A stretch of DNA of 64,000 bases, from assembly GCF_016704835.1 (NCBI RefSeq), contig NZ_JADIZJ010000005.1, positions 62,001 through 126,000 on the forward strand, written 5' to 3'. Below the pieces are notes generated by a model that had not been told where the DNA came from, did not search any database, and worked only from the letters and a program-made list of their open reading frames with translations. Below are positions 41,359-49,997 of the stretch, piece by piece. The stretch is from Sphingopyxis sp. GTDB taxonomy: Bacteria; Pseudomonadota; Alphaproteobacteria; Sphingomonadales; Sphingomonadaceae. The first letter of the stretch is position 1. Every line of letters begins with the position of its first letter. The translations under genes were made by a program, and so were the position numbers.

Positions 41359-42813
41359 TCAGCTATACCCGCGCAGTTCGTCGCCGGTCAGCGTCGCCAC
41401 GTGGAGCACGTTGGTCGACCCCGGGGTACCGAACGGAACCCCCGCCATCATCACCAGCTTGGCGCCCGCCTTGCCGATGCCGTGGCGCAGCGCCATGCGC
41501 TTGCCCTTGGCGATCATCTCTTCGAAACTGCCGATGTCTTTGGTCGGCACCGCATGCGCGCCCCACAGCAGCCCGAGCCGCCGCGCCGCCTCCTTCTTCG
41601 GCGTCAGCACCAGCAAAGGCGCGTTCGGCCGCTCGCGCGCGACGCGGCGCGCGGTCGATCCCGACGCGGTGAAACAGATGATCGCGTCGGCGGCGATCGT
41701 TGCGATGATGCTGCCCGCGGCTTCGGCCAGCGCATCGGCGGTCGTCGCATCGGGCAGCGTTTCGGTGAAATGCAAGCGGCGGAAATAATCGGGGTCGCTT
41801 TCGACCGATCGCGCGATGCTGTCCATCATCGTCACCGCCTCGATCGGCCAGGCGCCCGCGGCAGTTTCGGCCGACAGCATGATCGCATCGGCGCCGTCGT
41901 AGATCGCGGTGGCAACATCGCTCACTTCGGCGCGCGTCGGCGACGGCGAAACGATCATCGATTCGAGCATTTGGGTCGCCACGACGACGGGCTTGCCCAT
42001 GCGGCGCGCGGTCGCGACGATGCGCTTTTGCAACGGCGGCACCGCTTCGGGCGGCAATTCAACCCCCAGGTCGCCGCGCGCAACCATGGCAGCGTCGGCG
42101 AGCTCGAGGATTTCCTCGATCCGCTGCACCCCCGACGGCTTTTCAAACTTCACCAGCAGCGCCGCTTTGCCACCGATCAGCGTCCGCGCCTCGGCGACGT
42201 CCTCGGGCCGCTGGACGAACGACAAGGCGATCCAGTCGACATGCTGTTCGAGCGCGAAGGTCAGATCCTTGCGATCCTTTTCGGTCAGCGCCGCGAGCGG
42301 CACAACGACGTCAGGGACATTGACCCCCTTGCGATCCGAAATCTTGCCGCCGACCTCGACCACCGTGTCGATCCGCGTCGGCGACACCGCTTTCACGCGC
42401 AGCACCAGCTTGCCGTCGTCGATCAGCAGCCGCGTGCCTGCCTCCAGCGCGGCGAACAATTCGGGGTGCGGCAAATGAACCCGGGCCACGTCACCTGGTG
42501 CCGTGTCGGCATCAAGCGCGAACGGCTCGCCCTTGACCAGTTCGACCGGGCCATCCTTGAACGCGCCGACGCGCAGCTTTGGCCCCTGCAGATCGACGAG
42601 AATCGTCGTCGGGCGGCCGGTTTCTTTCTCCAGCGCGCGGATCGCGGCGATGACCTTGGCATGACCGGCATGATCGCCATGACTCATATTGACGCGAAAT
42701 GCGTCGGCACCGGCGCGGTGCAGCGCCGCGATCATCTCGGGATTCGCGCTCGCAGGGCCAAGCGTCGCCAAGATGCGCACCTTGCGCTGGCGGGGGGTAA
42801 AACTCTGGACCAC
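41359..42813 (-). CDS. pyk: Pyruvate kinase
   Basis: A 484-residue glycolytic enzyme converting phosphoenolpyruvate and ADP to pyruvate and ATP. Visible are RKVRILATLGPAS at the N-terminus, VNMSHGDH, the LVDLQGPKLRVG segment, the catalytic KFEKPSGVQRIEEIL lysine, the MVARGDLGVELPPE metal/substrate motif, and a C-terminal allosteric domain. The B-domain is complete. A GTG start at 42813 is preceded by CGGAG. An ATG further up at 42882 would add sequence rich in proline and alanine unlike the family. Confidence 0.96.
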   Translation of the reverse strand: MVQSFTPRQRKVRILATLGPASANPEMIAALHRAGADAFRVNMSHGDHAGHAKVIAAIRALEKETGRPTTILVDLQGPKLRVGAFKDGPVELVKGEPFALDADTAPGDVARVHLPHPELFAALEAGTRLLIDDGKLVLRVKAVSPTRIDTVVEVGGKISDRKGVNVPDVVVPLAALTEKDRKDLTFALEQHVDWIALSFVQRPEDVAEARTLIGGKAALLVKFEKPSGVQRIEEILELADAAMVARGDLGVELPPEAVPPLQKRIVATARRMGKPVVVATQMLESMIVSPSPTRAEVSDVATAIYDGADAIMLSAETAAGAWPIEAVTMMDSIARSVESDPDYFRRLHFTETLPDATTADALAEAAGSIIATIAADAIICFTASGSTARRVARERPNAPLLVLTPKKEAARRLGLLWGAHAVPTKDIGSFEEMIAKGKRMALRHGIGKAGAKLVMMAGVPFGTPGSTNVLHVATLTGDELRGYS

Positions 42814-42920
42814 AAATGCTCCGAACCGATAAAAAGCTGGGGTCGCTTGCGTAGGCGCGTTGCCCCCGGCAAGGCAAGCCACGTATAGCTATTCATGCCA
42901 CCATCAGAAGGAAATCCGCC

Positions 42921-43247
42921 ATGTCCTGCAGCGACGATCAGGCCGCTAAGAATGACGCCCTTGATACGCTTGACAACGCGGCTGCCGCCGCGGCCTTCCG
43001 CCGTCTGGTCCGGCTGCTCCAGCATCGCAGCGACGCCGCGAACATCGACCTCATGGGCCTCGCCGGTTTCTGCCGCAACTGTCTGGGCGACTGGATCGCC
43101 GAGGCGGGCGGCATGGACAAGGAAACCGGCCGCGCGATCGTCCACGGCATGCCGACCGCGGAGTGGAAGGCACTGCATCACACCGCGGCTACCCCCGAAC
43201 AACTCGCCCGGATGGAAGAGAGCATGGCGAAGAACCCAGGCCGCTGA
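42921..43247 (+). CDS. DUF1244 family protein
   Basis: A 108-residue helical cytoplasmic protein. The core NIDLMGLAGFCRNCLGDWI and the C-terminal EWKALHHTAATPEQ match the DUF1244 family, widespread in alpha- and gammaproteobacteria and of unknown function. Two cysteines in FCRNC are conserved in the family and could bind metal. It is divergent from pyk, with about 107 bases between starts. Confidence 0.88.
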   Translation: MSCSDDQAAKNDALDTLDNAAAAAAFRRLVRLLQHRSDAANIDLMGLAGFCRNCLGDWIAEAGGMDKETGRAIVHGMPTAEWKALHHTAATPEQLARMEESMAKNPGR

Positions 43248-43323
43248 CCTTGCTACGGCCCGGCTTTCGCGACATGATCGAGCAACCGGCCGGACCGACA
43301 CGGCCAACAGGGAGACTATCGGG

Positions 43324-44646
43324 ATGCGTATGACATGGGCCGCAGCGACGATCGCGGCAGGACTGATCGCGAGTACGCCGCTCGCCGCGCAACCATCCAC
43401 CACCACCTATATCCATGCCGGGCGTTTGCTCGACCAGCCGGGACGAGAGCCGCGCGGACAATCGACGATCATCGTCCGCGACGGCAAGATCGCCGAAGTG
43501 CGCGATGGCTTTGCCGCTCCCGAAGGCGGTGCGCGGGTCATCGACCTGACAAACGCTTTTGTCCTGCCCGGGCTGATCGACATGCACGTTCATATCTCGA
43601 GTGACGATAACCTGCTGCGTAGCCGCCTCGAATCCTCCGGGCGCGACGTCGAGGATGTGTTCGTCATCGCTCAGGACAATGCCCGCAAGACGCTGGAAGC
43701 GGGGTTTACGACCGTGCGCGACCTGGGCGGCGATGGCCGGACCACGACCACGCTGCGCGATGCGATCAACAACGGCGTGATCGTTGGCCCGACCGTCATC
43801 CCGGCGGGGACAATGATTTCGGTGACCGGCGGCCACGGTGGGGTCAATGGACTGAACCGCACGCTGACCCATGCGGTTGCGGCCGAGCGGACCAATATCT
43901 GCGACGGACCCGACAGCTGCGCCAGCGCCGTCCGCGCCCAGATTTCGCTCGGCGCAGAGGTCATCAAGTTCGCGGCGACCGGCGGGGTGCGCTCAAATGT
44001 CGCGGGCGGGCTGGGCAAGCAGATGTCCGATGCCGAGATGAAATCGGTGGTCGACACCGCGCACAGCTTTGGCCGGAAGGTCACCGCTCATGCGCATGGC
44101 AAGGAAGGCATCGATGCCGCGCTGCGCGCTGGAGTCGATTCGATCGAGCATGGCAGCTTCATCGACGATGAGACGGTCAAGTTGTTCAAGGCGTCCAATG
44201 CGGCGCTGGTGCCGACCGCGGTCGCGCCGATCGCTGCGCTGGCGCAGGCGCGGCGCGGCGACGCGCCGGGTCCGCAGCTTGCCAAGGCCGAGGAAGCGGC
44301 AGCGTCGCACGCCGCCAGCATGGCGCGGGCAATCAAGGGCAATGTCCGCATCCTGTTCGGCACGGATTCGGGCGTTGCGCCCCACGGCGACAATGCCAAG
44401 GAATTTGCGCTGATGGTCAAGGCCGGGATGACCCCGGCGCAGGCAATCAAGGCCGCGACCAGCGACAATGCGGCCGAACTCGCCCGGCCGATCGGGGCGA
44501 TCCTGCCGGGGCGCGAGGCCGACATCATTGCCGTCGGCGGCGACCCGCTGGCCGACGTCACCGCGCTCGAAAAGGTCAATTTTGTGATGCGGCGCGGCGT
44601 CGTCCACAGACTGGACGGCAAGCGCCAGGCCTTTCCGCCCGAGTGA
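43324..44646 (+). CDS. Exported amidohydrolase (imidazolonepropionase/Xaa-Pro dipeptidase-like)
   Basis: A 440-residue metal-dependent hydrolase with a signal peptide (ending near PLAAQ). The TIM-barrel metal site is complete: LPGLIDMHVHIS (HxH), EVIKFAATGG (bridging Lys), TAHAHGKEGI (His), DSIEHGSFID (His) and FGTDSGVAPHG (Asp). This subfamily includes prolidase-like and carboxypeptidase-like enzymes acting on N-acyl amino acids or dipeptides outside the cytoplasm. The ATG at 43324 has an AGGGAG site 9 bases ahead. Substrate unknown. Confidence 0.92.
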   Translation: MRMTWAAATIAAGLIASTPLAAQPSTTTYIHAGRLLDQPGREPRGQSTIIVRDGKIAEVRDGFAAPEGGARVIDLTNAFVLPGLIDMHVHISSDDNLLRSRLESSGRDVEDVFVIAQDNARKTLEAGFTTVRDLGGDGRTTTTLRDAINNGVIVGPTVIPAGTMISVTGGHGGVNGLNRTLTHAVAAERTNICDGPDSCASAVRAQISLGAEVIKFAATGGVRSNVAGGLGKQMSDAEMKSVVDTAHSFGRKVTAHAHGKEGIDAALRAGVDSIEHGSFIDDETVKLFKASNAALVPTAVAPIAALAQARRGDAPGPQLAKAEEAAASHAASMARAIKGNVRILFGTDSGVAPHGDNAKEFALMVKAGMTPAQAIKAATSDNAAELARPIGAILPGREADIIAVGGDPLADVTALEKVNFVMRRGVVHRLDGKRQAFPPE

Positions 44647-44746
44647 CGCGGCGCCACCAAGAAAGCATGGCCAAAAATCCTCCGGGGCTTTAGGACGCGC
44701 CAACCGCGATTCTCGCGACGCATCATCCCAATCACCGGAGCATAAA

Positions 44747-44989
44747 ATGAGCGAAGCCACCGTATCCGACGAACAACTGCGCCTTTTCATCGAGCGCATC
44801 GAACGGATGGAAGAAGAGAAAAAGGGCGTCGCCGACGACATTCGCGACACCTATAACGAAGCGAAATCACAGGGTTACGACCCGAAGATCATGCGCCAGA
44901 TCGTGCGCCTACGCAAATTGCCCGTCAACGACCGCAAGGAAATGGAAGCGATCCTCGACGTGTATAAATCGGCGCTCGGCATCGACTGA
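44747..44989 (+). CDS. gapR: GapR-family DNA-binding protein (DUF2312)
   Basis: An 80-residue, highly charged helical protein. It has SDEQLRLFIERIERMEEEKKG, an N-terminal coiled coil, then DPKIMRQIVRLRKLPVNDRKE, matching Caulobacter GapR. GapR tetramers encircle overtwisted DNA ahead of replication and transcription forks and assist topoisomerases. It is the alphaproteobacterial form by length. It begins a same-strand run with YbjQ and two exported-protein genes, but no functional link to them is evident. Confidence 0.94.
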   Translation: MSEATVSDEQLRLFIERIERMEEEKKGVADDIRDTYNEAKSQGYDPKIMRQIVRLRKLPVNDRKEMEAILDVYKSALGID

Positions 44990-45020
44990 GCCCAGCAACG
45001 ATCAGCACAGGAGAATGACG

Positions 45021-45338
45021 ATGTTCAGCACCACCACCAATACCGTCGAAGGCCGTCCGGTCCGCGAATATCTGGGCATCGTCACCGGCGAAGTGATCGT
45101 CGGCGCGAACCTGTTCCGCGACCTGTTCGCGTCCATCACCGACATCGTCGGCGGCCGCTCGGGCAAATATGAGGATGTCCTCGCCCGCGCCCGCAAGGAA
45201 GCGATCAGCGAAATGGAAGCCGAAGCCGCGCGGCTCGGGGGCAATGCGGTGGTGGGGGTCGACCTCGACTATGAAGTACTCGGCCAGAACGGGTCGATGC
45301 TGATGGTATCGGCCAGCGGGACGGCGGTCATCATCTGA
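45021..45338 (+). CDS. YbjQ/DUF74 family protein
   Basis: A 105-residue cytoplasmic protein of the YbjQ (DUF74, putative heavy-metal-binding) family: EYLGIVTGEVIVGANLFRDL, then DIVGGRSGKYEDVLARAR and GGNAVVGVDLDYEVLG. The family forms pentamers; its function is unknown. The ATG at 45021 is chosen because AGGAGA ends 6 bases ahead; an ATG at 45015 would directly abut that site. Confidence 0.92.
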   Translation: MFSTTTNTVEGRPVREYLGIVTGEVIVGANLFRDLFASITDIVGGRSGKYEDVLARARKEAISEMEAEAARLGGNAVVGVDLDYEVLGQNGSMLMVSASGTAVII

Positions 45339-45349
45339 CAGGAGTGTTT

Positions 45350-45898
45350 ATGGGGGCCCGATCGACGAGGGGGGCGGCGCTGATATTCGCCGCGGCGATG
45401 TTCGGCGGACAGGTCGCGGCGCGGGATACCCTGCCCGATCCTGCGACGATCAACGTCCCCGACATAGCGCCGTCAGCCGATCCCAAGGTGCAAAAGGAAG
45501 GGTATAAATTCTTCTTCTTTCACAATCCGGCCGTCAGTTTCGCCCAAGCCTATGCCGACATTGCCGAATGCCGCAGCTTTCTGGTTCGCGACGGCGTGAC
45601 GACCTTGCCGACCTTCCGGCCCTGGGCCGAACCCCTCAAGCGCAAGCCCCAAGGCTATACCGCTGGCTCCTATGGTCTCGTCGGCGCAGCGATGGCTTCG
45701 ATCATCGTGCCGAAGCTGGAACGCGGACAGCGCAACAACAAGCTGCGCCGCTGCATGCAGCCCCGCGGCTACGCCCGCTACGCGATCGCCGAGGCGGATT
45801 GGGACCGGTTGAACGACGGCGATGCGGCGACCCTCATCGCGATGCAGGCAAAACTCGCGTCCGGCCCCAAACCCTCGACGACGGAGGTCAGCGAATGA
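45350..45898 (+). CDS. Hypothetical exported protein A of a paired operon
   Basis: A 182-residue protein with a signal peptide (to about residue 24, AAR). It contains a central segment with single Cys residues (AECRSFL, RRCMQPRGYARYAI) and a hydrophobic patch GSYGLVGAAMASIIV. The ATG at 45350 has an AGGAG site. Its TGA overlaps the ATG of the next gene. The RRCMQPRGY pattern resembles small periplasmic or lipoprotein-like proteins in sphingomonads, but no named family is recognised. Confidence 0.7.
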   Translation: MGARSTRGAALIFAAAMFGGQVAARDTLPDPATINVPDIAPSADPKVQKEGYKFFFFHNPAVSFAQAYADIAECRSFLVRDGVTTLPTFRPWAEPLKRKPQGYTAGSYGLVGAAMASIIVPKLERGQRNNKLRRCMQPRGYARYAIAEADWDRLNDGDAATLIAMQAKLASGPKPSTTEVSE

Positions 45899-46710
45899 TC
45901 CGCCTGCTCCTTGCCTGTTTGCTGGTGTTCGCACCCGGAATCGCGCTGGCAAAAGGCGGCGACGGCGTCCTCAACCACACAGTCGCGCCCGCCACTCTCG
46001 ATCCCGCCAAGGCCTATCTGCTGTTCCGGTCGAGCACCGCGAAATCGGGCATGATCAACATCGAGCATATTTTCCTGCGTATCCCGGCCGAGGCGGAAAT
46101 CGCCGCCTATCGCAACGCGAAGGAAGCCGCTTACGCGGCAGATCTGCCAAAGCTCACCAAAAAGGCGAGGGACGGGAAGCCGCCGACGATCGACGAATAT
46201 GCCTTTACCTATGATGGGCCGGTAAACGCCTTTGCCGTCGATGCCGGGGATTTTCTGGAAGATGGCGCGATGCGCACCTTTCTGGTCGAGGTGCCTGTGG
46301 GAACCTATATTCTCTACGGCGTTTCGGTGGGCGGACGCGGCATCACCACCTGTAATTGTCTTGGCACCGTCAAATTTGCGGCGCGCCCCGGAGTGATTAC
46401 CGAGATGGGCTCGCTGTTCGCCGACAAGGTACACAAAGAATCACCGATTCCGCATCTCGAGGACAATTTGGGACCGTCGATGTTCGCCTATGGCTTCACC
46501 TTGGGGCAAGCGCTTGTTCCGCCAACCGATGCTCTTATTCGACCGGTTTCGCTTGCCGCCCTTCCCTTGGAGAACGCCGACTATCACGCGGTGGGGCTGT
46601 TTCCCGAACCTGGGGCCGACTGGATCAATCGGCTTGCCCCGGTTCCCGGCATCTTGGGCTACGAACGCGGGCGCGTGATCGATCTGCGCACAGGAAAACC
46701 GGCTGAATAG
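45895..46710 (+). CDS. Hypothetical exported protein B of a paired operon
   Basis: A 271-residue protein with a signal peptide (MIRLLLACLLVFAPGIALAK). The mature part is beta-rich, with FLVEVPVGTYILYGVSVGG and a TTCNCLGTV segment holding two close cysteines. The ATG lies in an ATGA overlap with the previous gene and a GGAGG site precedes it. The coupling suggests the two products act together in the envelope. Function not recognised. Confidence 0.72.
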   Translation: MIRLLLACLLVFAPGIALAKGGDGVLNHTVAPATLDPAKAYLLFRSSTAKSGMINIEHIFLRIPAEAEIAAYRNAKEAAYAADLPKLTKKARDGKPPTIDEYAFTYDGPVNAFAVDAGDFLEDGAMRTFLVEVPVGTYILYGVSVGGRGITTCNCLGTVKFAARPGVITEMGSLFADKVHKESPIPHLEDNLGPSMFAYGFTLGQALVPPTDALIRPVSLAALPLENADYHAVGLFPEPGADWINRLAPVPGILGYERGRVIDLRTGKPAE

Positions 46711-46798
46711 GCAAAGGCTGAGGCGCAAGGGCGTTGAAAATTGTCGCCCGCTACGCGATAGGCCGCTTCATCAAATCACTTTCAAGCAGGATCCTCCC

Positions 46799-47545
46799 GT
46801 GGCCGGCCATAGTAAATTCAAGAACATCATGCACCGCAAGGGTGCGCAGGACAAAAAGCGCAGCACGCTGTTTTCGAAGCTCGCACGCGAGGTCACCGTC
46901 GCGGCGAAGATGGGGCTGCCCGATCCCGACGCGAACGCGCGCCTGCGCGCGGCGGTCAACGCCGCCAAAGCGCAGTCGATGCCCAAGGACAATATCCAGC
47001 GCGCGATCGACAAGGCGACCGGCGGCGACGGCGATAATTACGAAGAGATCCGTTACGAGGGCTATGGCCCCGGCGGCGTGTCGCTGATCGTCGAGGCGCT
47101 GACCGATAACCGCAACCGCACCGCCACGAACGTCCGCACCGCCTTTGCCAAGAACGGCGGCAACCTCGGCACGTCGGGCAGCGTCGCGCACGGCTTCGAC
47201 CGTCTCGGGCTGATCAGCTATCCCGCCAAGGCAGGCGACGCCGACACGGTGTTCGAAGCGGCACTTGATGCCGGCGCCAGCGACGTCGAATCGTCCGAGG
47301 ACGGCCACGACATCTGGACCGAAATCGACGGCCTGCACGAAGTTGCCAAGGCCTTGGAAGCCAAGCTGGGCGAGGCCGAGGGCGTGAAGCTCGCGTGGCG
47401 ACCGACGATGAAGAGCGAAATCGCCGATGAAGCGACGGCGCAGACGCTGTTCAAGCTGATCGACACGCTCGACGACGACGACGATGTGCAGACCGTGTGG
47501 GGCAATTACGAAATCCCCGACGCGGTGATGGAGAAACTGGGTTGA
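46799..47545 (+). CDS. yebC: YebC/PmpR family protein
   Basis: A 248-residue protein of the YebC family: AGHSKFKNIMHRKGAQDKKR at the N-terminus, RYEGYGPGGVSLIVEALTDN, and a C-terminal W(R)PTMKSEI domain. Members act as transcription regulators (PmpR) or, as shown for some YebC proteins, help ribosomes through proline-rich stretches. The GTG at 46799 is the only start that gives the conserved N-terminus. Placement ahead of ruvC is the classical arrangement. Confidence 0.96.
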   Translation: MAGHSKFKNIMHRKGAQDKKRSTLFSKLAREVTVAAKMGLPDPDANARLRAAVNAAKAQSMPKDNIQRAIDKATGGDGDNYEEIRYEGYGPGGVSLIVEALTDNRNRTATNVRTAFAKNGGNLGTSGSVAHGFDRLGLISYPAKAGDADTVFEAALDAGASDVESSEDGHDIWTEIDGLHEVAKALEAKLGEAEGVKLAWRPTMKSEIADEATAQTLFKLIDTLDDDDDVQTVWGNYEIPDAVMEKLG

Positions 47546-47550
47546 TTTAC

Positions 47551-47697
47551 CCCTCTCCCCTTGGGGGAGAGGGTTGCCCAGACTTGCGGGCTCTGCCCGC
47601 TAGCCGCAGCTGGGTGAGGGTATACGAAGCCCTTATGCCCTCACCAAATCCGGCTAGCCAGACACGCTGGCAAGCCTCTCTCCCAAGGGGAGAGGGT
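47551..47697. repeat. Intergenic repeat element bounded by related palindromes (yebC-ruvC gap)
   Basis: The 5' end (47551-47573) and 3' end (47675-47696) are each palindromes of the CCCTCTCCCC/GGGGAGAGGG type and are related to one another. The roughly 147-base unit between and including them fills the whole yebC-ruvC gap. A third palindrome of the same family is at 48176-48198, after ruvC. It is a short non-coding mobile-like or REP-like repeat. Confidence 0.65.
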
Positions 47698-47702
47698 TCG
47701 CG

Positions 47703-48173
47703 ATGATCATCCTCGGCCTCGACCCCTCGCTCAGCTGCACCGGCTGGGGGATCATCCGTATCGAGGGCAGCCGGATCAGCCACATCGCGAACGGCCAGAT
47801 CAAGACCGACGCAAAAGCCGCCCTGCCCGATCGGCTGGCACACATTGACACCGTGCTTGCATCGGTAATCGCTGACCACGCGCCGCAGTGCGCCGCGGTC
47901 GAGGAAGTCTTCGTCAACGATAACCCCCAATCGACGCTGAAGCTCGCCCACGCCCGCGGCGTCGTCCTCCTCGGCTGCGCGCGCGCCGGACTGACGGTGG
48001 GAGAATATGCGCCGCGGCTGGTCAAGAAAGCGATCGTCGGCACAGGTACTGCTGCAAAGGAACAGGTGCAGGCGATGCTGCGCGTGTTGCTGCCCGGAGC
48101 AAAGGTGGTGGGAGCCGATGCGGCGGATGCGCTGGCGGTCGCGATCTGCCACGCGAACCATCGCCCGCGATGA
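47703..48173 (+). CDS. ruvC: Holliday junction endonuclease RuvC
   Basis: A 156-residue RNase-H-fold resolvase that cuts Holliday junctions held by RuvAB. Catalytic acidic residues are visible in ILGLDPSLSCTG (Asp7), AVEEVFVN (Glu) and GADAADALAVAI (Asp pair). Length is near the family norm though shorter at the C-terminus than the E. coli protein. The ATG begins 6 bases after a palindromic repeat and no strong ribosome site is present. Confidence 0.96.
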   Translation: MIILGLDPSLSCTGWGIIRIEGSRISHIANGQIKTDAKAALPDRLAHIDTVLASVIADHAPQCAAVEEVFVNDNPQSTLKLAHARGVVLLGCARAGLTVGEYAPRLVKKAIVGTGTAAKEQVQAMLRVLLPGAKVVGADAADALAVAICHANHRPR

Positions 48174-48175
48174 GC

Positions 48176-48198
48176 CCCTCTCTCCCAACGAGAGAGGG
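48176..48198. repeat. Palindrome of the CCCTCTC family after ruvC
   Basis: CCCTCTCTC and GAGAGAGGG arms around CCAAC, starting 3 bases after the ruvC stop. Related in sequence to the two palindromes at 47551 and 47675. May terminate or stabilise ruvC mRNA. Confidence 0.6.
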
Positions 48199-48259
48199 TT
48201 AAGTTCGCGTCCTGTTCTCTTTTCTTGCGGCAGCGGCGAGGGCGCGCTAACCCCTCAGC

Positions 48260-48862
48260 ATGATCGCGAAACTCACCGGACGGCTGGACTCCAGCGGCGC
48301 AGGCCATGCGGTGATCGACGTCGGCGGCGTCGGTTATCTGGTCGAGGCATCGGCGCGCACCCTCGACGCGCTCGGCGCCACCGGCGGCGAGGTCACCATC
48401 CATACCGAAATGCTGGTCGGCGAGGATTTCCTGCGCCTGCTCGGATTCGCCAAGGCCGAGGAACGCGACTGGTTCCGCCTGCTTACCAGCGTCCAGGGCG
48501 TCGGCGCCAAGGTCGCGCTCGCGATCCTTTCGGCGCTCGAAATCACCGACCTGCAACGCGCGCTCGCGAGCAGCGACAGCGCGATGATCGCGCGCGCCAA
48601 CGGCGTGGGCCCGAAACTGGCGCAGCGGATCACGCATGAACTGAAGGACAAGGCGGGCGCGCTTGGCGGCATATCGGGCAGCGGCGCGTCCTACATATCC
48701 GCCACCCCCGGCCCCCTCGCCGACGCCGTCACCGCCCTCACCGGCCTCGGCTTCAAACCCGGCGAAGCGAGCGCCGCGGTTGCGGCTGCAAGCGAGGAAT
48801 TGGGCGCGGATGCCAGCCTCGATGCGCTCGTTCGTGTGGCGCTCAAGAAAGCGGCAAAGTGA
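48260..48862 (+). CDS. ruvA: Holliday junction branch-migration protein RuvA
   Basis: A 200-residue junction-binding subunit of the RuvAB branch-migration motor. The N-terminal OB domain (MIAKLTGRLDS, AVIDVGGVGYLV), the helix-hairpin-helix region (LLTSVQGVGAKVALAILSAL, ANGVGPKLAQRITHELKDK) and the C-terminal RuvB-binding domain (ADAVTALTGLGFKPGEASAAVA) are all present. The stop overlaps the next gene. Confidence 0.97.
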   Translation: MIAKLTGRLDSSGAGHAVIDVGGVGYLVEASARTLDALGATGGEVTIHTEMLVGEDFLRLLGFAKAEERDWFRLLTSVQGVGAKVALAILSALEITDLQRALASSDSAMIARANGVGPKLAQRITHELKDKAGALGGISGSGASYISATPGPLADAVTALTGLGFKPGEASAAVAAASEELGADASLDALVRVALKKAAK

Positions 48863-49269
48863 CCGCCCCCACCCGCAACGCCTCCTGCCGCTGCGGCCAG
48901 ATCCGCATCGCCTGCTCCGGCGAACCCATCCGCGTGTCCGTCTGCCATTGCCGCGAGTGCAAGGCGCGCAGCGGCAGCGCCTTTGCCGCGCAGGTCCGCT
49001 TCCCCGCCGAGCAGGTTCGCACCGAAGGCGAGGCGAAGGCGCGGATGTGGCAATATACCGGCGACAGCGGCAACAGCGCCGACTTCTACTTCTGCGCCAC
49101 CTGCGGCTCGGGCGTCTGGTACCGGGCGCACCCCTATCATGACGCCTATGCTATTCCGCTCGGCAATTTCGAACCCGGCCACGGCTTCGTTCCCGACTAT
49201 TCGGTGTACGAGGACCGCAAGGAACCTTGGGTTTCGATCACCGGCGATGCAATAGACCATCATGACTGA
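48859..49269 (+). CDS. GFA/CENP-V family zinc protein
   Basis: A 136-residue protein of the glutathione-dependent formaldehyde-activating (GFA/CENP-V) fold. Zinc cysteines appear as SCRCGQIR, CHCRECKARSG and FCATCGSGV. Family members include glutathione S-(hydroxymethyl) synthase-like proteins, though most have no proven activity. The GTG start overlaps the ruvA stop (GTGA), and the gene overlaps the next by 8 bases. Its position inside the ruv operon is unrelated to DNA repair as far as known. Confidence 0.9.
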   Translation: MTAPTRNASCRCGQIRIACSGEPIRVSVCHCRECKARSGSAFAAQVRFPAEQVRTEGEAKARMWQYTGDSGNSADFYFCATCGSGVWYRAHPYHDAYAIPLGNFEPGHGFVPDYSVYEDRKEPWVSITGDAIDHHD

Positions 49270-49996
49270 GCCCGCCGCCGCCCGCCGCCCCAAAGCCTTT
49301 GCCTTTGACGTCTTCGGCACCGTTGTCGACTGGCGGAGCAGCATCGCCCGCGAATCCGCGACCTTCCTCGCAAAGATCGACCGCAGCGACATCGACGCCC
49401 ATGAATTCGCCGACCAGTGGCGTCGCCGCTATTTGCCCGCGATGGCGGCGGTCAGCGGCGGGCAGCGCGGCTTCGTCAAGCTCGACATCCTACACCGCGA
49501 GATGCTCGACGCGGTGCTGCACGATCTGGACATCGACCCCGCCGCGCTCGACCCTGCGCTGCTCGCCGACTGGACCAACGCCTGGCACCGGCTCGATCCC
49601 TGGCCCGATAGCGTCGCGGGGATCGCGCGGCTGCGCACCGCCTTTCCCGTCGTCACGCTGTCGAACGGCAATGTGTCGCTGATGATCGATATGGCGCGCC
49701 GCGCCGGCATCATATGGGATGCCATCCTCGGCGCCGAATATGCCCGAGCGTATAAACCGCAACCCGCCGCCTATCTCGCAGCCGCCGACGCGCTGGCGCT
49801 GCCGCCGCAAGAGCTTTGCCTCGTCGCCTCGCATCACAGCGACCTTGCCGGCGCGCGTGCTTGCGGGCTGATGACCGCCCATATCGACCGCCCGCTGGAA
49901 TATGGCGGTGCTCGCGCACCCGATGCCGACGCGGCGCAGGATTGGGAGTATAGCGCCGACAGCCTGACCGCCTTGGCGGCGCAACTGGGATGCTGA
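49262..49996 (+). CDS. HAD-family L-2-haloacid dehalogenase-type hydrolase
   Basis: A 244-residue HAD hydrolase of the haloacid dehalogenase type II group. The nucleophile Asp is in FDVFGTVVDWR near residue 16, the motif II Ser in TLSNGN, and the Lys in ARAYKPQPAAY. Helical cap domain lies between. Such enzymes hydrolyse L-2-haloacids or unknown phosphate-free substrates. It overlaps the GFA gene by 8 bases and is followed by ruvB after one base. Confidence 0.9.
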   Translation: MTEPAAARRPKAFAFDVFGTVVDWRSSIARESATFLAKIDRSDIDAHEFADQWRRRYLPAMAAVSGGQRGFVKLDILHREMLDAVLHDLDIDPAALDPALLADWTNAWHRLDPWPDSVAGIARLRTAFPVVTLSNGNVSLMIDMARRAGIIWDAILGAEYARAYKPQPAAYLAAADALALPPQELCLVASHHSDLAGARACGLMTAHIDRPLEYGGARAPDADAAQDWEYSADSLTALAAQLGC

Positions 49997-49997
49997 T

